A stretch of DNA of 64,000 nt from Ambrosia x helenae (Eukaryota; Streptophyta; Magnoliopsida; Asterales; Asteraceae). Location of the stretch: NCBI GenBank assembly GCA_030844895.1, contig CM061234.1, positions 12,645,573 to 12,709,572 of the forward strand, read 5' to 3'. The notes under the pieces are model-generated. The model was not told where the DNA came from and did not search any database. It worked only from the letters and a program-made list of their open reading frames with translations. Shown here in pieces: positions 12,144-23,438 of this stretch (position 1 is its first letter; each line of letters begins with the position of its first letter). The position numbers and the translations under genes were made by a program.

Positions 12144-13290
12144 GTTGTCACACCCCACCAAGGCAAAAAAAACGGGAGTGCGACTTCGAAAGGTTTTCAA
12201 GCACAAGGTTTGAGCAACACATAAGATGTAACGTAATTGATACCAAGATATTTCAAATAGTCTTACATACTGAAATATAAATTGTCTGAAATTCGGGAAT
12301 CAATACGACAAACATAAATTATCAAATTGTTTTATGACTTGACCCAAGACAGAGGTACCACATCGTGCCCACTTAAACTAGACTCTCAAATCCCCAAGCT
12401 TCATGAATCAATTACCTGAAAAACATGCGTAAAAGATTTGTCAACATAAAGTCGGTGAGTTCACATGTTTAATGTACTAAATGTAAAGTTTGTGAAGTTC
12501 GTGTATGACCAATCAAAGCTAGCTAAGCTAATGATTATTGTGCCAACCATGAGTCTCATAACCAAACCTCTTGACTGTTGTGCCTCGCGCATTGTACAAT
12601 AAAGACAACGTGTAAATTGTAGAAAACTATCACTTCTTTGTATGTAACTGGCTAGAGCGACTAACCAAGAGTGGGGTGTCAACACAATAGATCTATTTAA
12701 GTGTTCCATAGCTACTGTTAGCTAATGGTTACAGTGTAAATGTAAGTACGAGGACTGTTGAGCTCATGAATCATTTTGTCTCATGTTTCACATGGTAGTC
12801 ATGATAGAATTCACCCAAATGAAATGTATCTAGTAATGTAGCATATTTATCCCCCAAAAATGTAAAAATAGTAAAACGGGGCTGTGAAACTCACCTGATG
12901 TCCAAGTATGTGATCTAGCAAAGCAGAAGCTGAAATGACTACAGTCCTGACAAAGAGTGCCCTATAATGTCAAGGACATTGTAAGTTGTGTGTACTTGTT
13001 GTTTACCATACAAGTTGTTCACCCGACTTGTGGACTCTTATACCATGTATATGTGGGACTATTGGTCATGCACGCGACAATTACTACGTATCTTGTTTGT
13101 ACTTTTTGAAAAGTGTACGGTTTCGTGAAATCCGGGAGATTATTGTTATAGAAACACAATCAATATTGGCAAAACCGGCCCACATGTTGTCATGTGTTAT
13201 TAAACTTTACCCCATTCCAACACATGTGGTGAGATTATGTAAATACATTGGTTATAACATACATTCTATTGTTATTATGTTAAAAGTGTG
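12144..13290 (-). mobile_element. Decayed LTR-like sequence
   Basis: It starts TGTCACACCCCACCAAGGC and contains words typical of the intact LTR at 50504, in the same orientation and order: ATTACCTGAAAAACATG, TTTGTCAACATAAAG, GGTGAGTTCACATG, then AACTCACCTGATG. No matching terminus or internal coding region was found. It is most likely a fragment of a solo LTR of a related gypsy family. The right boundary is approximate. Confidence 0.4.
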
Positions 13291-15266
13291 ATTAACACAT
13301 GTTGAAGCCATTTTAACATATGTTTCTTTAAAGTCCAAAACTTTATTATAAGACTTTGATCAAATCCGAATGTTGTGTACAACAAAACGACTTCCACACA
13401 TGTTGTTTATAGCTACAAAGGTGTTCACAAGTATGTAGGTGTATAACACCATACATGAATTGTGTATGTTTATGTATGAAAGTGAGGTTATGTTAATTTA
13501 GGTATGTATATATGTTTTAGTTCTAAAAGTCGAATTACTGTTAATCTTTGGCACCACATACACATATACATCTCGGGTGTGTGTATATAAACACATATGT
13601 TGATCTTGGTGCAATATGTGTGATGTATATGTATATATGCACGTGTGTATATATGAAATGTTATGAGATAGAATGTAACTAAACTTGATCATTGTATGTT
13701 TTACTCAAAAAATCGTAGTGTGTTGTTAGTTAGTGGTCGAGTATATATCCATTCACAAGGGTTGTGGTTTGGGTGAGGTGATAGTGCCGAAAGTTTTAGA
13801 AGTTAAATTGTAATAAAGGTTGTTAGTTAACATACTAAGTGAGTGCAAGATGAATCCTGAACGTTGGTGGCCTTTTTCACGATCATAATCATAAGTCCTA
13901 TATGGTATGGTGGTGGTGATAATGGGGAGAGAGAGAAAGTAAATGGATATTTTTGCCCATAACTTAACTGGGTTGAATTAACCCCATTAAATAATTGGAT
14001 TGTTTTGACACATTTAGTTAAACTACTGGATTGTTCAGGCAATTAGTTTCATTTTGGGCGGGACTGACAAAACCCACCAAACCACACAGATGATTTTGGC
14101 TATTTACTCTTTACAAATAAATCAATTTCAAGAAAGTCTCAAGCCACAAGCTTTTTTAAGAGCACCATACTCGAATACCACACACTATATATTAAAGAAC
14201 AACTCTTAGCTACAACAAAGTTTCTAACTTTCATAATTTCATCACAAAATTTTTATATTTTACGGGTTAGCCACTATTAACTTCTGATTTTAACAACAAT
14301 TATTCCTTTCTAATCTGCCACGTAGAAAAAATAATATATTTATTTGTAAGATAATGCTATTAAATTGTTCACATTACTTATCTAGATATAGATTTAATAA
14401 TCCAAACTATGACCAGTTGACCATTTTGGCTTACAATAACCCTAACTTTCATTTTGTGGTCAAGAGCATTTAGTGGCGGCGAAGCTTGAAAAAAATAGTG
14501 CTGGATGTCGAAAATCATGAGACCCAATTTGTTTCCTATCAGTGAGGTCAGAAGATCAAATTGGTGGGGGCAGACTCCATGCATATAAAATAAGCTATGA
14601 AAATCGCATACTTCAATCATTGAGCCAAAAAATAGGAGGATGTCGCCCCCATTATCCTTCGCCCCGGATCCCATTAACATAATTATCATATATTTCCACT
14701 TGATTTACATTCGATTTCGCTCACAATGATAATTGTGAACGAAATGGGAAAACATACAACCGAAATAGAGTAGAAATCAAGTGCAAAACAATGATAATTT
14801 TGCTAATAGGATTGCGCTTGACAACAAAAACAAAAGTTGAAACTATCGTAAGCCAAAATGTTATTACAGATTATTATCGGCCAATTAGCTATCCTTTAGA
14901 TAATTAAAAGTTGTTGACTAAAATTGAAAAATAACCTCCAATAAAATAGGCATGCATGAGGCCCCTATAAATTCATAAACCGATGGGAGCTTTCTTTCAA
15001 TGGCGACATAAACGGAACAAGATTCGGTTGTCTTTGTTCCACCCCTTTTCAACAACAACACAATTAACATTCCAAAACTACATAATATTATTTTATAAAA
15101 AAAAAAAAAAACATAAAGACTTAATCAAGAAACCACAAACTTAAATGTTCCTTGTTTTATAACCTTTTGTGATCATCTTTTCATCATGCTAGACAGGATT
15201 AAACACGACCCATAAGTTGTTTTATTAAAAAAAGTGTGTTAGGATTTCTGGACCAATTTTGTAACA
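13291..15266. other. Intergenic, upstream of the kinesin
   Basis: AT-rich spacer with TATATG/CACATA-rich patches at 13500-13660. No gene or clear element is supported. The promoter and 5' UTR of the kinesin must lie in the right half; an A run is at about 15098-15112. I could not choose a transcription start. Confidence 0.4.
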
Positions 15267-18200
15267 ATGGCTGGATATGCAGACCCATCTGCATTGGAAT
15301 TTTCTGTGGCGTCAATGATCGAAGAGGTTCTTACGTTGCATGGGAATCAATTGACCGATGTTCAGACGTCAACCAAGAGTGATGCTAAAATCTGTACGTT
15401 TTGTTATTATTTTTTCATTGTTTATAGAAGTTGTATGTACATATTTATGAAATGTGAATCCATGCACGTACATAAGGTGTTTTGATGTAATGTCATTTAC
15501 AGAAGTATATTATTGGGACACAGTTTGTTGTTTGTCTACCTGCTATCTTACTGTAAATTTGTCTTTTTATTTAATGGAATGAATGAATCATTTTTCCGTT
15601 ATTGGGGGGGGGGGGGTGTTTGAAGTTCTTGTTAACAAAAAAAATGACACAAATTTATGAAATATGAATTCGTGCGCTTAACTTGTCGTTTCAAGAATTC
15701 GGCTTTGTACATTGTGTTCTTGAGGAGGAAATATGGGATTGATTTGGTTGATATAAATATAATTGTTGGTAATGTTTAAATTTTCAGCAACAAAAAGAAA
15801 TGAAGCCACAAGATGGCTAAGAAAGTCTGTCGGCGTCGTGGCTGCAAAAGATCTACCAGCTGAACCTTCAGAACAAAACTTTAGAATGGGATTAAGAAGT
15901 GGGCTTATCCTTTGCAGTGCGCTTAACAAGATTGAACCCGGCGCTGTTCCTAAAGTAACCTTCTTTACTTATCTTGTTTATTATTATTTTTGTTATTATA
16001 AACAAATCTTGCGCGCAATAAGAAAGGTATTGAGTTATGTACTTTGGTGTCTCAGCTTGTGGGAGTGCCCATTGATTCTGATTCTGTTACTATACCTGAT
16101 GGATCGCCTCTAGCTTCATCCCCGTATTATGAGAATATCATTAATTTTCTATTAGCCATTGAAGACAGGGGACTTCCTACTTTTGAAGGTTCTGATTTAG
16201 AACAGGTGAGGTTATCTAGAAAGAAACTAGAATCGTTTGCAGATAGACGAATGATGTATTATTTGTTCGATTGTAACATACAGGGAGGGAGGTTATCTAG
16301 AGTTGTGAACAGTGTACTAGCCTTGAAAGCATATAGCGAATGGAAAAGGGCAGGCGGACATGGGACGTTTAGGTATGTAGGGAACCGAAGGCCGTCTTTA
16401 AAAAGGAAACAAATGGTTTGTATGTCATTGGATTTGAACGCGTGTGATAATTTGTGGAAAAATTGCGAGGATAAGGTTAGTGTGTTTTAGTTTTTTGTTA
16501 AGAAAATTTTGCGATGAGTAAAGCCGTTTGATAATCAAGTGATTCTTGTATTTGGAAGCCTATTCATGAGCGTGTTCGTGATCTTCTTTTGGATCAAAAG
16601 CCGCGGGATATTCCTATTGTGAGTATTCATTTATGAGTTACTTTGTGCACCCTGCTGAATCTCCTGTAATCATAAGCAGCTAATTATTCTGCCCCTTGTG
16701 CCACAGATTGTCGAGATTGTGTTAAGCAACCTAATAGACGCTTATGAACGAAAATTAGCCATCTACAAAGAAAAGGTAAAGGTGCATACCATTGACAATG
16801 AACAATAGTACACATATATATGCAAAACCGACTCAATCCCTAGGACTAGACATGGCAATATCGACACGCCTATCTTAAACATGGGTTGATTTTGGGTCAA
16901 ATGGATTGAAAGTCCCTAAAGTGTCTTCAAACCTTTAAAGGGGTGGCACACTGGTAAGCGCTTGAGCCCCTTTAGAAGAGGACTCAAGTTCAAATGCGAC
17001 TTCCACTGTTTTTCTCTGCCTTTAACCCCTTGAAGGTTACATTTGACATCCCCAGTGTAAGCTGTGGTTGACCTGATTCCATTGGTTAGCAGGGTATTGG
17101 TAAGGTCATGTAAGTTTTCCGGTAATGGATTCTCATTGTTACCAAATTACAAATATGCTTAAAACCTTCTATATCGCTTTATTAAAATTGAATATATTTT
17201 GTAACTTTATAAAAAAAAAAAAAAAAAAGTTTCATAATCTTGCATAACATATTATGCACTTATACTATAAAGTCGGACGGTAAAGTGATGCAATGTGGCA
17301 CGCGGTCTCAGGTTTGAGGACAAAGCATGCCCAATGACTGAAATATCTAAAACCTTTGTGTTCATGTGGAGGGGTTGCTTTACATGAAATGAAACCACCA
17401 TGGCTATTAAAAATGTATGCAGATGCTGCATCATATATGACTCATTGATAGTGGTGGTATTTTGACAGATTGGTCTAGCTCCTTCTGTAAACAAGGAATC
17501 GGGCGTGACTAGCATAAAGGTATAGTTGTGACTAGCATCCGATCTCTGCATAACTTATAGCACTTTGCGTCACACTTTCTGATTCAGAAAAGTCGTTGAT
17601 TCATAACATGTCAGGCATCCCCTAGGAACATATTTCACGAGATGGAATCCAGACCAAGAACGTTGTTCTTAAAGGTATGGCTATGTCTAAGCTCTAAATT
17701 TTTTGAAAAATGTGTGTGTCAGGTAACGGGTCAAAATGGGTAGTCTGGAGGGCACGCTATGCGCGTGGTTGAGCAAAAAGTCTTTTTTTTTTTTTAAATA
17801 AAAAATTGGGTGCAGTATATGAGTACAAATATTATTTTACTTCATTTGTGTTATAACTCTTTCTTTAATGAAATTATATAAGAGGTTTTATCCATTAAAG
17901 ATTCACATTGACTGACTTTCAACCTGTTTGACCCGTTCTAGTTTGACCCATTTGACCCGTTTCTTTTATTTTTCATTCTACCGTTTAACATGTTAAAATA
18001 TATTGTTTAAAAAAACTTGCTTCACCTTCATGTAAGAAGGAAGTAAACACATCTACCAAGGGAAAGGAAGAAAGAAAGGTATGAATGATTAAGTTCCAGT
18101 TTCCATATTAACTTACCGTCTCCTCGGTTTCACTTACTGATTTAATTTGATTCACCTGCATGACAGTCCTTTAGCAAAATAATGAATGAGATGAGAAAGA

Positions 18201-21200
18201 AAGCAAGCACAGATATAGATAAACCTTCTACTAATATAAACAACAAGACCGAAAAGAATGTAGCCACAGCAGCCATGGATTCTGTTAGTGATGAAGCAGA
18301 TGATGACATTGAAGATGATGCAGCCATTAGTGATGATGAGATGGAAGAGGATATAGCCTTGGATTCCATTAGTCTAGATGAAGAGGACGAAGACGATGAA
18401 GAAGTCAGTGGTGATGTATATGGTGAGCTGGAAAAGAAGAAAAGGATTGAAAGAAGAATAGAACTAAAGAACAAAGAGATTGAAAAAATAACAGAAATGC
18501 AAAGGAAAAAAGAGATGGAAAGAGAATCAGAAATGGAAAAAAAGAGAGAGATTAGAAAGAATATAGAGATGGAAAGGAAAATTAGAATGGAAAACAAAGC
18601 AGCTGAAGACGCGAACGAAGAAAAACAGTACAGTTGGGTTAACGGTGAATGTGAGAGATTAAAACGCAGGGTTGCAAAGCAGCAAAGTATCGTTGAACGC
18701 CAACATAACGCAATACAAGTATATCCTTCACTATATAAAATTCGATAAAGTTTCTTTAGAGGAATTCTAATATGGATTTTGATATCGTACAGGCGTTAAA
18801 AAATATATTTTCTGCGGCCAAAGCAGATGTACAGTTACTGAGGACAAACTATCAAGAGGCAGTCAATAATTTGGGTACAATAAATCTTCACATTTTTTGT
18901 TCAGTTTATTTAAATGGGAAATTTTTGACCCATACTAAAAAATGACCTGTTAACCAACCCACTTGACCGTCCATCTTGCCACCATCGTTGATAACATGGT
19001 TGCGTTTGATCAGGTGAACACTTGATGAACTTGGCCCAAGCAGCATCAGGGTACCGTAAAGTTGTAGAAGAAAACCGGAAGTTGTATAATCTAGTGCAGG
19101 ACCTAAAAGGAAGTATCAGGGTGTACTGCAGAGTGAGACCTGCTTTTGGAAACGTAAAAAGACCGAGCTGTGTGGATTGCATTGATGAGACAAATATGGC
19201 AGTCATCACACCTGGAAAAGGCGGAAAAGACACTCGCAAAAATTTCACTTTTAATAGAGTTTTTGGTCCAACCGCAACTCAAAGTAGGTCACTAATGTCT
19301 CGAAAGTCCATCGTTGATTTCTTTTCATTATTTTCTGTATCTTTATACATCTTTTCTGTTTCTGTGTTGTTCTTGTAGCTTTGGTATACGTAGACACCCA
19401 ACCATTAATCCGTTCTGTCCTTGATGGATACAACGTTTGCATATTTGCGTATGGTCAAACAGGATCAGGGAAAACTTTCACAATGGTAACAACTAGTTCA
19501 CTACAACTAGGATGAAAGTAATGAGCGTTCTTTCTCGTTAAACTATGGGTTAAAACCGTAAAAAACCAACATACTCTCTTGTTTTTCACAAAAAAAAAGT
19601 CCTACAACCTGATTTTGGTTTATTAAAGTCCTGCAACTTGTAAAAAATACATAAAAAGTCATACATTAGTTTTTATATATCAAAGTCCCGGAAGCCGTCT
19701 AAAACGCACGTAACTTGGAAATTTCTTTTTAGCGATTTTTCGTGTATTTTTCACAAGTTGCGGAACTTCATTTTTTTTTGCTTGAAAATAAGAAAACGTA
19801 GCGGATTTTTTATGGAATTAACTCTGAAACTATAAATGGTAAAGATGCTGTTTTTTTGTGCAGACTGGACCTGATGTCTTTACAACAGAAACCATGGGAG
19901 TAAACTACAGGTCGCTAAATGATTTGTTTGATATCCAACAGCAGAGGAAGAACATGATTGCCTATGACGTTCGTGTTCAGATGCTTGAAATTTACAACGA
20001 AATGGTCAGGGATCTCCTTAGTACAGATGGTGCTAGCAAGAGATATCCTTTTTTATGGTTATCATTGTAGTTGTCTGTTTGATATTCGCTTATTATTAAG
20101 TGTTGTCTAGTTTTTGTGTTCTTAACCACTGACCACATTAGAAATACGAGTGGGTACACAAGACGGAATAAATGTACCCGAGGCAGCTCTTATACCTGTT
20201 TCAAAAACGGAAGATGTTATACGTTTGATGAACCTTGGTCACAAAAACCGTGCTGTAGGTTCTACTGCAATGAACCAACGCAGCAGTCGTTCTCACAGGT
20301 ACCCATTTACTTATATACGGGTTGATTTGAGTCTGTATTTTACTTCAAACGAGTCATGTAAAAAAACTTTAGTAAAAGGGAAACAGGTCGAACCGGTTGA
20401 AAGTCTCCTAAAGTCTAATTTTTATAAATTATGGACAAAAGTGTTTGGGGGTCAACCCAGTGGCGCAGCATAGTTGGGGCGGGGAGGGGCGGCCGACCCC
20501 CCCCCCTGGATTTTCGCGCAGAAGTTCCGATTATATAGTATTAATATAGAAAATTTTGAAAATATAGGGTTTCAACCCCCCGAAACTGGTTTTTGACCCC
20601 CCGAAACTAGTGACTTCCGACCCCCCGAACCTTCGGGTCAAGCTTCGCCACTGGGTCAACCCAACTTGATGCAGTCCGTTTTGACCCGTTACCCAATCCA
20701 CCCTTTGGAAACCTCTAATTAACTCAAAGAATAAACATGAAAAGGCCTCCCTAACCAACTTTTAGTGTCTTCAAGGTTTATTTGTCTTATGTCAGCATTG
20801 AAACATCTAAGCATATATAGGAAAATTTGGATTATGTGAAAAATGATTCGAGTTGATGCTTATTATATCATTGCAGTTGCCTTACGGTTCACGTTAGTGG
20901 AAAAGACTTGACATCTGGTTCAACGGTTAGAGGTTGTATGCATCTGGTAGATCTTGCTGGAAGTGAAAGAGCAGACAAAACCGAGGCTACGGGTGATAGA
21001 TTAAAGGAAGCAACATTTATAAATAAATCGCTTTCGGCTTTAGGTGACGTTATAGCTTCTCTTGCCCAAAAAAGCACACATGTTCCTTATAGGAATAGTA
21101 AACTCACCTTGTTGCTCCAAGATGCTCTTGGTAACTCCATGTTCTAAATATTATATCATTATATATAAATTATTTATATCACTAAGCATGTGTCTGTCAA

Positions 21201-21815
21201 TATACTAGGAGGGCAGGCCAAGACACTGATGTTCATCCATGTAAGTCCTGATCCAGATACAGTTGGAGAAACGATTAGCACACTTAAATTTGCTGAACGC
21301 GTGTCAACGGTTGAGCTTGGGGCTGCTAAGTCTAACAAAGATAACAAGGATCTAAGGCAGTTGAAAGAACAGCTGGCTTCTCTTAAGGCGGCATTAGCCA
21401 AAGACAGTGGAGAGACACTGGATGGTTATCTAGAGGGAGGTACTGACGACGATGACGCCACTGATGGTGGGAGTGAGTCTTCTGAGGCTGACTCACAGCC
21501 ACAGAAAGCTGCTAATGGTGGTGCAGCATCAAGGAAGACTAGTCAAGTGCCAGGAAGAAGCTTACTAAGCAAGTAAGTCACGAATACCAGCTCGTTTATC
21601 TTTTAGTTGTCCTTTTATCTAGGACATTTTGACCCGTTATGGATAAATCACTAACATTCTGATCACAAATAGTACAACTTATATCATAAAATTTGTGCCA
21701 TAACAGGGCTAGTTCAGCAACAGCACTGGCAAAAAGACCTGCTGGCAGCAGTTTGCTAGGTACAAAGACCGGAAAGATATCTGCTGCTGATATAAAGAAA
21801 AAATTTGGAAAGTAA
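15267..21815 (+). CDS. KIN14: KIN-14 kinesin with N-terminal CH domain
   Basis: A minus-end-type (kinesin-14) microtubule motor of the plant group with an N-terminal calponin-homology domain and central motor. Exons: 15267-15393, 15788-15954, 16056-16205, 16284-16475, 16559-16618, 16707-16775, 17469-17519, 17615-17674, 18037-18078, 18167-18718, 18793-18874, 19014-19283, 19379-19485, 19864-20042, 20137-20298, 20877-21130, 21209-21572, 21707-21815. They total 2,997 bases: 998 residues plus stop. The CH domain (about 45-165) shows WLRKSVGVVAAKDLPAEPSE and GLILCSALNKIEPGAVPK. The motor (about 545-870) has GQTGSGKT (about 633-640), NQRSSRSH (switch I), DLAGSER (about 782-788) and YRNSKLT; YCRVRP marks its start. 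Residues 347-392 are very acidic and 393-475 are E/K/R-rich, predicted helical. One intron (20043-20136) looks U12-type. The small exon at 18037-18078 and the final exon (stop directly at a potential donor) are the least certain parts. Confidence 0.93.
16930..17228 (+). mobile_element. SINE-like insertion in kinesin intron 6
   Basis: A tRNA-like head with GGCACACTGGTAAGCGC (box A-like) and ACTCAAGTTCAAATGC (box B-like) is followed by a body and an A run of about 18 bases at 17211-17228. This is the layout of a tRNA-derived SINE. The tail differs from the CCGTTCAAAA end of the other SINE family here, so it would be another family. No target duplication was identified. Confidence 0.45.
20043..20136 (+). 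other. U12-type AT-AC intron in the kinesin motor
   Basis: The intron starts ATATCCTTTT, the U12 AT-AC donor consensus. It contains TTCTTAACC (20119-20127), a near match to the U12 branch site TTCCTTAAC, and ends GACCAC about 11 bases later. This joins AAGAG to ATTAGAAATACGA and gives the codons for KRLEIRVGT, which fits the family sequence at this point. No GT donor exists at the equivalent position, and the nearby TTAG would break the frame. Confidence 0.85.
20458..20653. mobile_element. 196-bp hAT MITE in a kinesin intron
   Basis: Ends CAGTGGCG and CGCCACTG, flanked by a perfect 8-bp target duplication GGTCAACC (20450-20457 and 20654-20661), as expected for hAT elements. The interior carries repeated GACCCCCCGAAAC-like words and a C run. 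A second copy with its own 8-bp duplication lies at 41408-41604. It sits between the kinesin exons ending 20298 and starting 20877. Confidence 0.9.
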
Positions 21816-22752
21816 GTTTTAGTTTTTTCAATTTAATAGTGGATGCAGTTTCTACCAAGGAAGAACTTTGTGGCATTTATCTCTTCAAATCTTTCTGTAA
21901 TTACACCGGAAGGACGTGCAGAGCGAGATGAGGGGTGTTTATTATCTATCTAGAAGTGAAATTTTGATTTTACATGAGTGATGGGTCTATAGTTTTATTG
22001 TTTATACATAGAGATAGAGTTATTGATTCTGTAATGTGGTCATACTGGGATTCAGTTTGATGTATATAGAAGTTGATTATGTAATAGATCACAAGGTTGG
22101 ATCATGTTTGCTTGCATTCTCTTCATTTTGTTTATATTATTAACACACACAGACGCGCACGCGATAATAACAATATCACCAACATATTGTATTGTGGATT
22201 TCTCGTCACCTAAAGTGCCTAAAACGCGCATTGGTGGTATTTGAGGTTGGACATTTCTAGTAATATTTCTCATGTGAACGAGACAATGCGGGAAATCAAG
22301 TTTTGGAAAGAAATGCATGCACAACAAATCATTCAAAAAGTACCATATTGATTATTAAGTGTTTTTGGGGCGTTGCTGACTACATGACTTATGGACTTGT
22401 TAGCTTTTTTCCGAAAGCCAATTAGTCCACCCTCTTAATGCATTTAAGGTATGAATGATATGCAGTTATACTTTCCTGAACACTCGGAAACAAGTTTATA
22501 TGTTTTGCAGAGTCAAGGTATGTGTTTCATCCCCATGATAGTTAGTTATGATGGTAGCAGCAGGAACTTGTACTAATGGTTCAATGCAAATGTAGGTTCA
22601 GTCATCAGTGGCACTCAGAGGTCTTGTGAGGCATGTTAGGACTAAGCCCTGAAGCACCTAGAGGTCTCATAAGCCATGTTCAGAACTGAGTCCAGAAGCT
22701 CTTGCATGTTTTTGTTGAGTTAAGTTCTTGCTGCTCTTGAAGGTTTGGCAAA

Positions 22753-22753
<1 letters not shown>
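21816..22753. other. Downstream of the kinesin, no further gene
   Basis: Probably kinesin 3' UTR and spacer. A possible extra 3' exon could start after TTTTGCAG at about 22511 if the final donor at 21811 is used, but it adds only a few in-frame codons before another donor-like GTATGTG, so I end the gene at the TAA at 21813-21815. No other coding signal is seen. Confidence 0.35.

Positions 22754-22832
<79 letters not shown>
22754..22832. repeat. ATT trinucleotide microsatellite
   Basis: An uninterrupted run of about 26 ATT units in the spacer downstream of the kinesin. It is expected to be highly length-polymorphic. Confidence 0.95.
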
Positions 22833-22834
<2 letters not shown>

Positions 22835-23152
22835 TGTATTGACAAATCATTAATTATGTTATCATATTAGATATTTTATTATGTCATATTAGATATTTCA
22901 ACCCTGGGACGCTCCCGGGATAAAAGCTAGTTAGAGATAATTGTTAAGAGTTTATTTGAGTATTATTAGGGTTTACAGTTGGAGTATGTTGCAAGAAATT
23001 TGTCATATAAATAGAGGGTTAAGGATTATGTATTTTGTGTGCTTTCGTTCTAAATATTATTGAAAGAGTCGTAGTCGGTTGACTCTAATAATCTTGTGTC
23101 CTTAGCTCAACATAATAACGGTAGTGCGTGTGTTTATTAAGATTTGGGCTTA

Positions 23153-23438
23153 TAGCATCCACAATGTTCAATGCACCGGACGGTCCGGTGTAAACAAACC
23201 AAACAAAACAAACCAACCACCATTGGAGTTGTCCACTAGGTCGTCCGTCCACTCTAGCAGACGGTTTGCTAGACAATTATGAGGGGCCCTATTGTACTAT
23301 TATTGATTAAATAAAAAAAAGGTTTTTTGTGTGGGGGTATAAATTTAATAAAAGGAAAAGTAGGTGATGAGTTAGACGTTTGGAATGATGTGGCATGGCG
23401 TTTGGAGTGGTTTGTTGGGTGTTGCATTGTGGATGCTC
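23153..23438. mobile_element. 286-bp Tourist/PIF-Harbinger-like MITE
   Basis: The inverted ends AGCATCCACAATG (left) and CATTGTGGATGCTC (right) are flanked by TTA at 23150-23152 and 23439-23441, the 3-bp duplication expected for PIF/Harbinger elements. The interior is non-coding with GTCCG-rich words. Confidence 0.75.

Noticed and set aside
18142..18597. Serine-rich 151-codon minus-strand open frame
   Set aside because: It is the antisense shadow of the E/K/D-rich exon of the kinesin; the purine-rich coding strand forces a long Ser/Phe/Leu-rich antisense frame.
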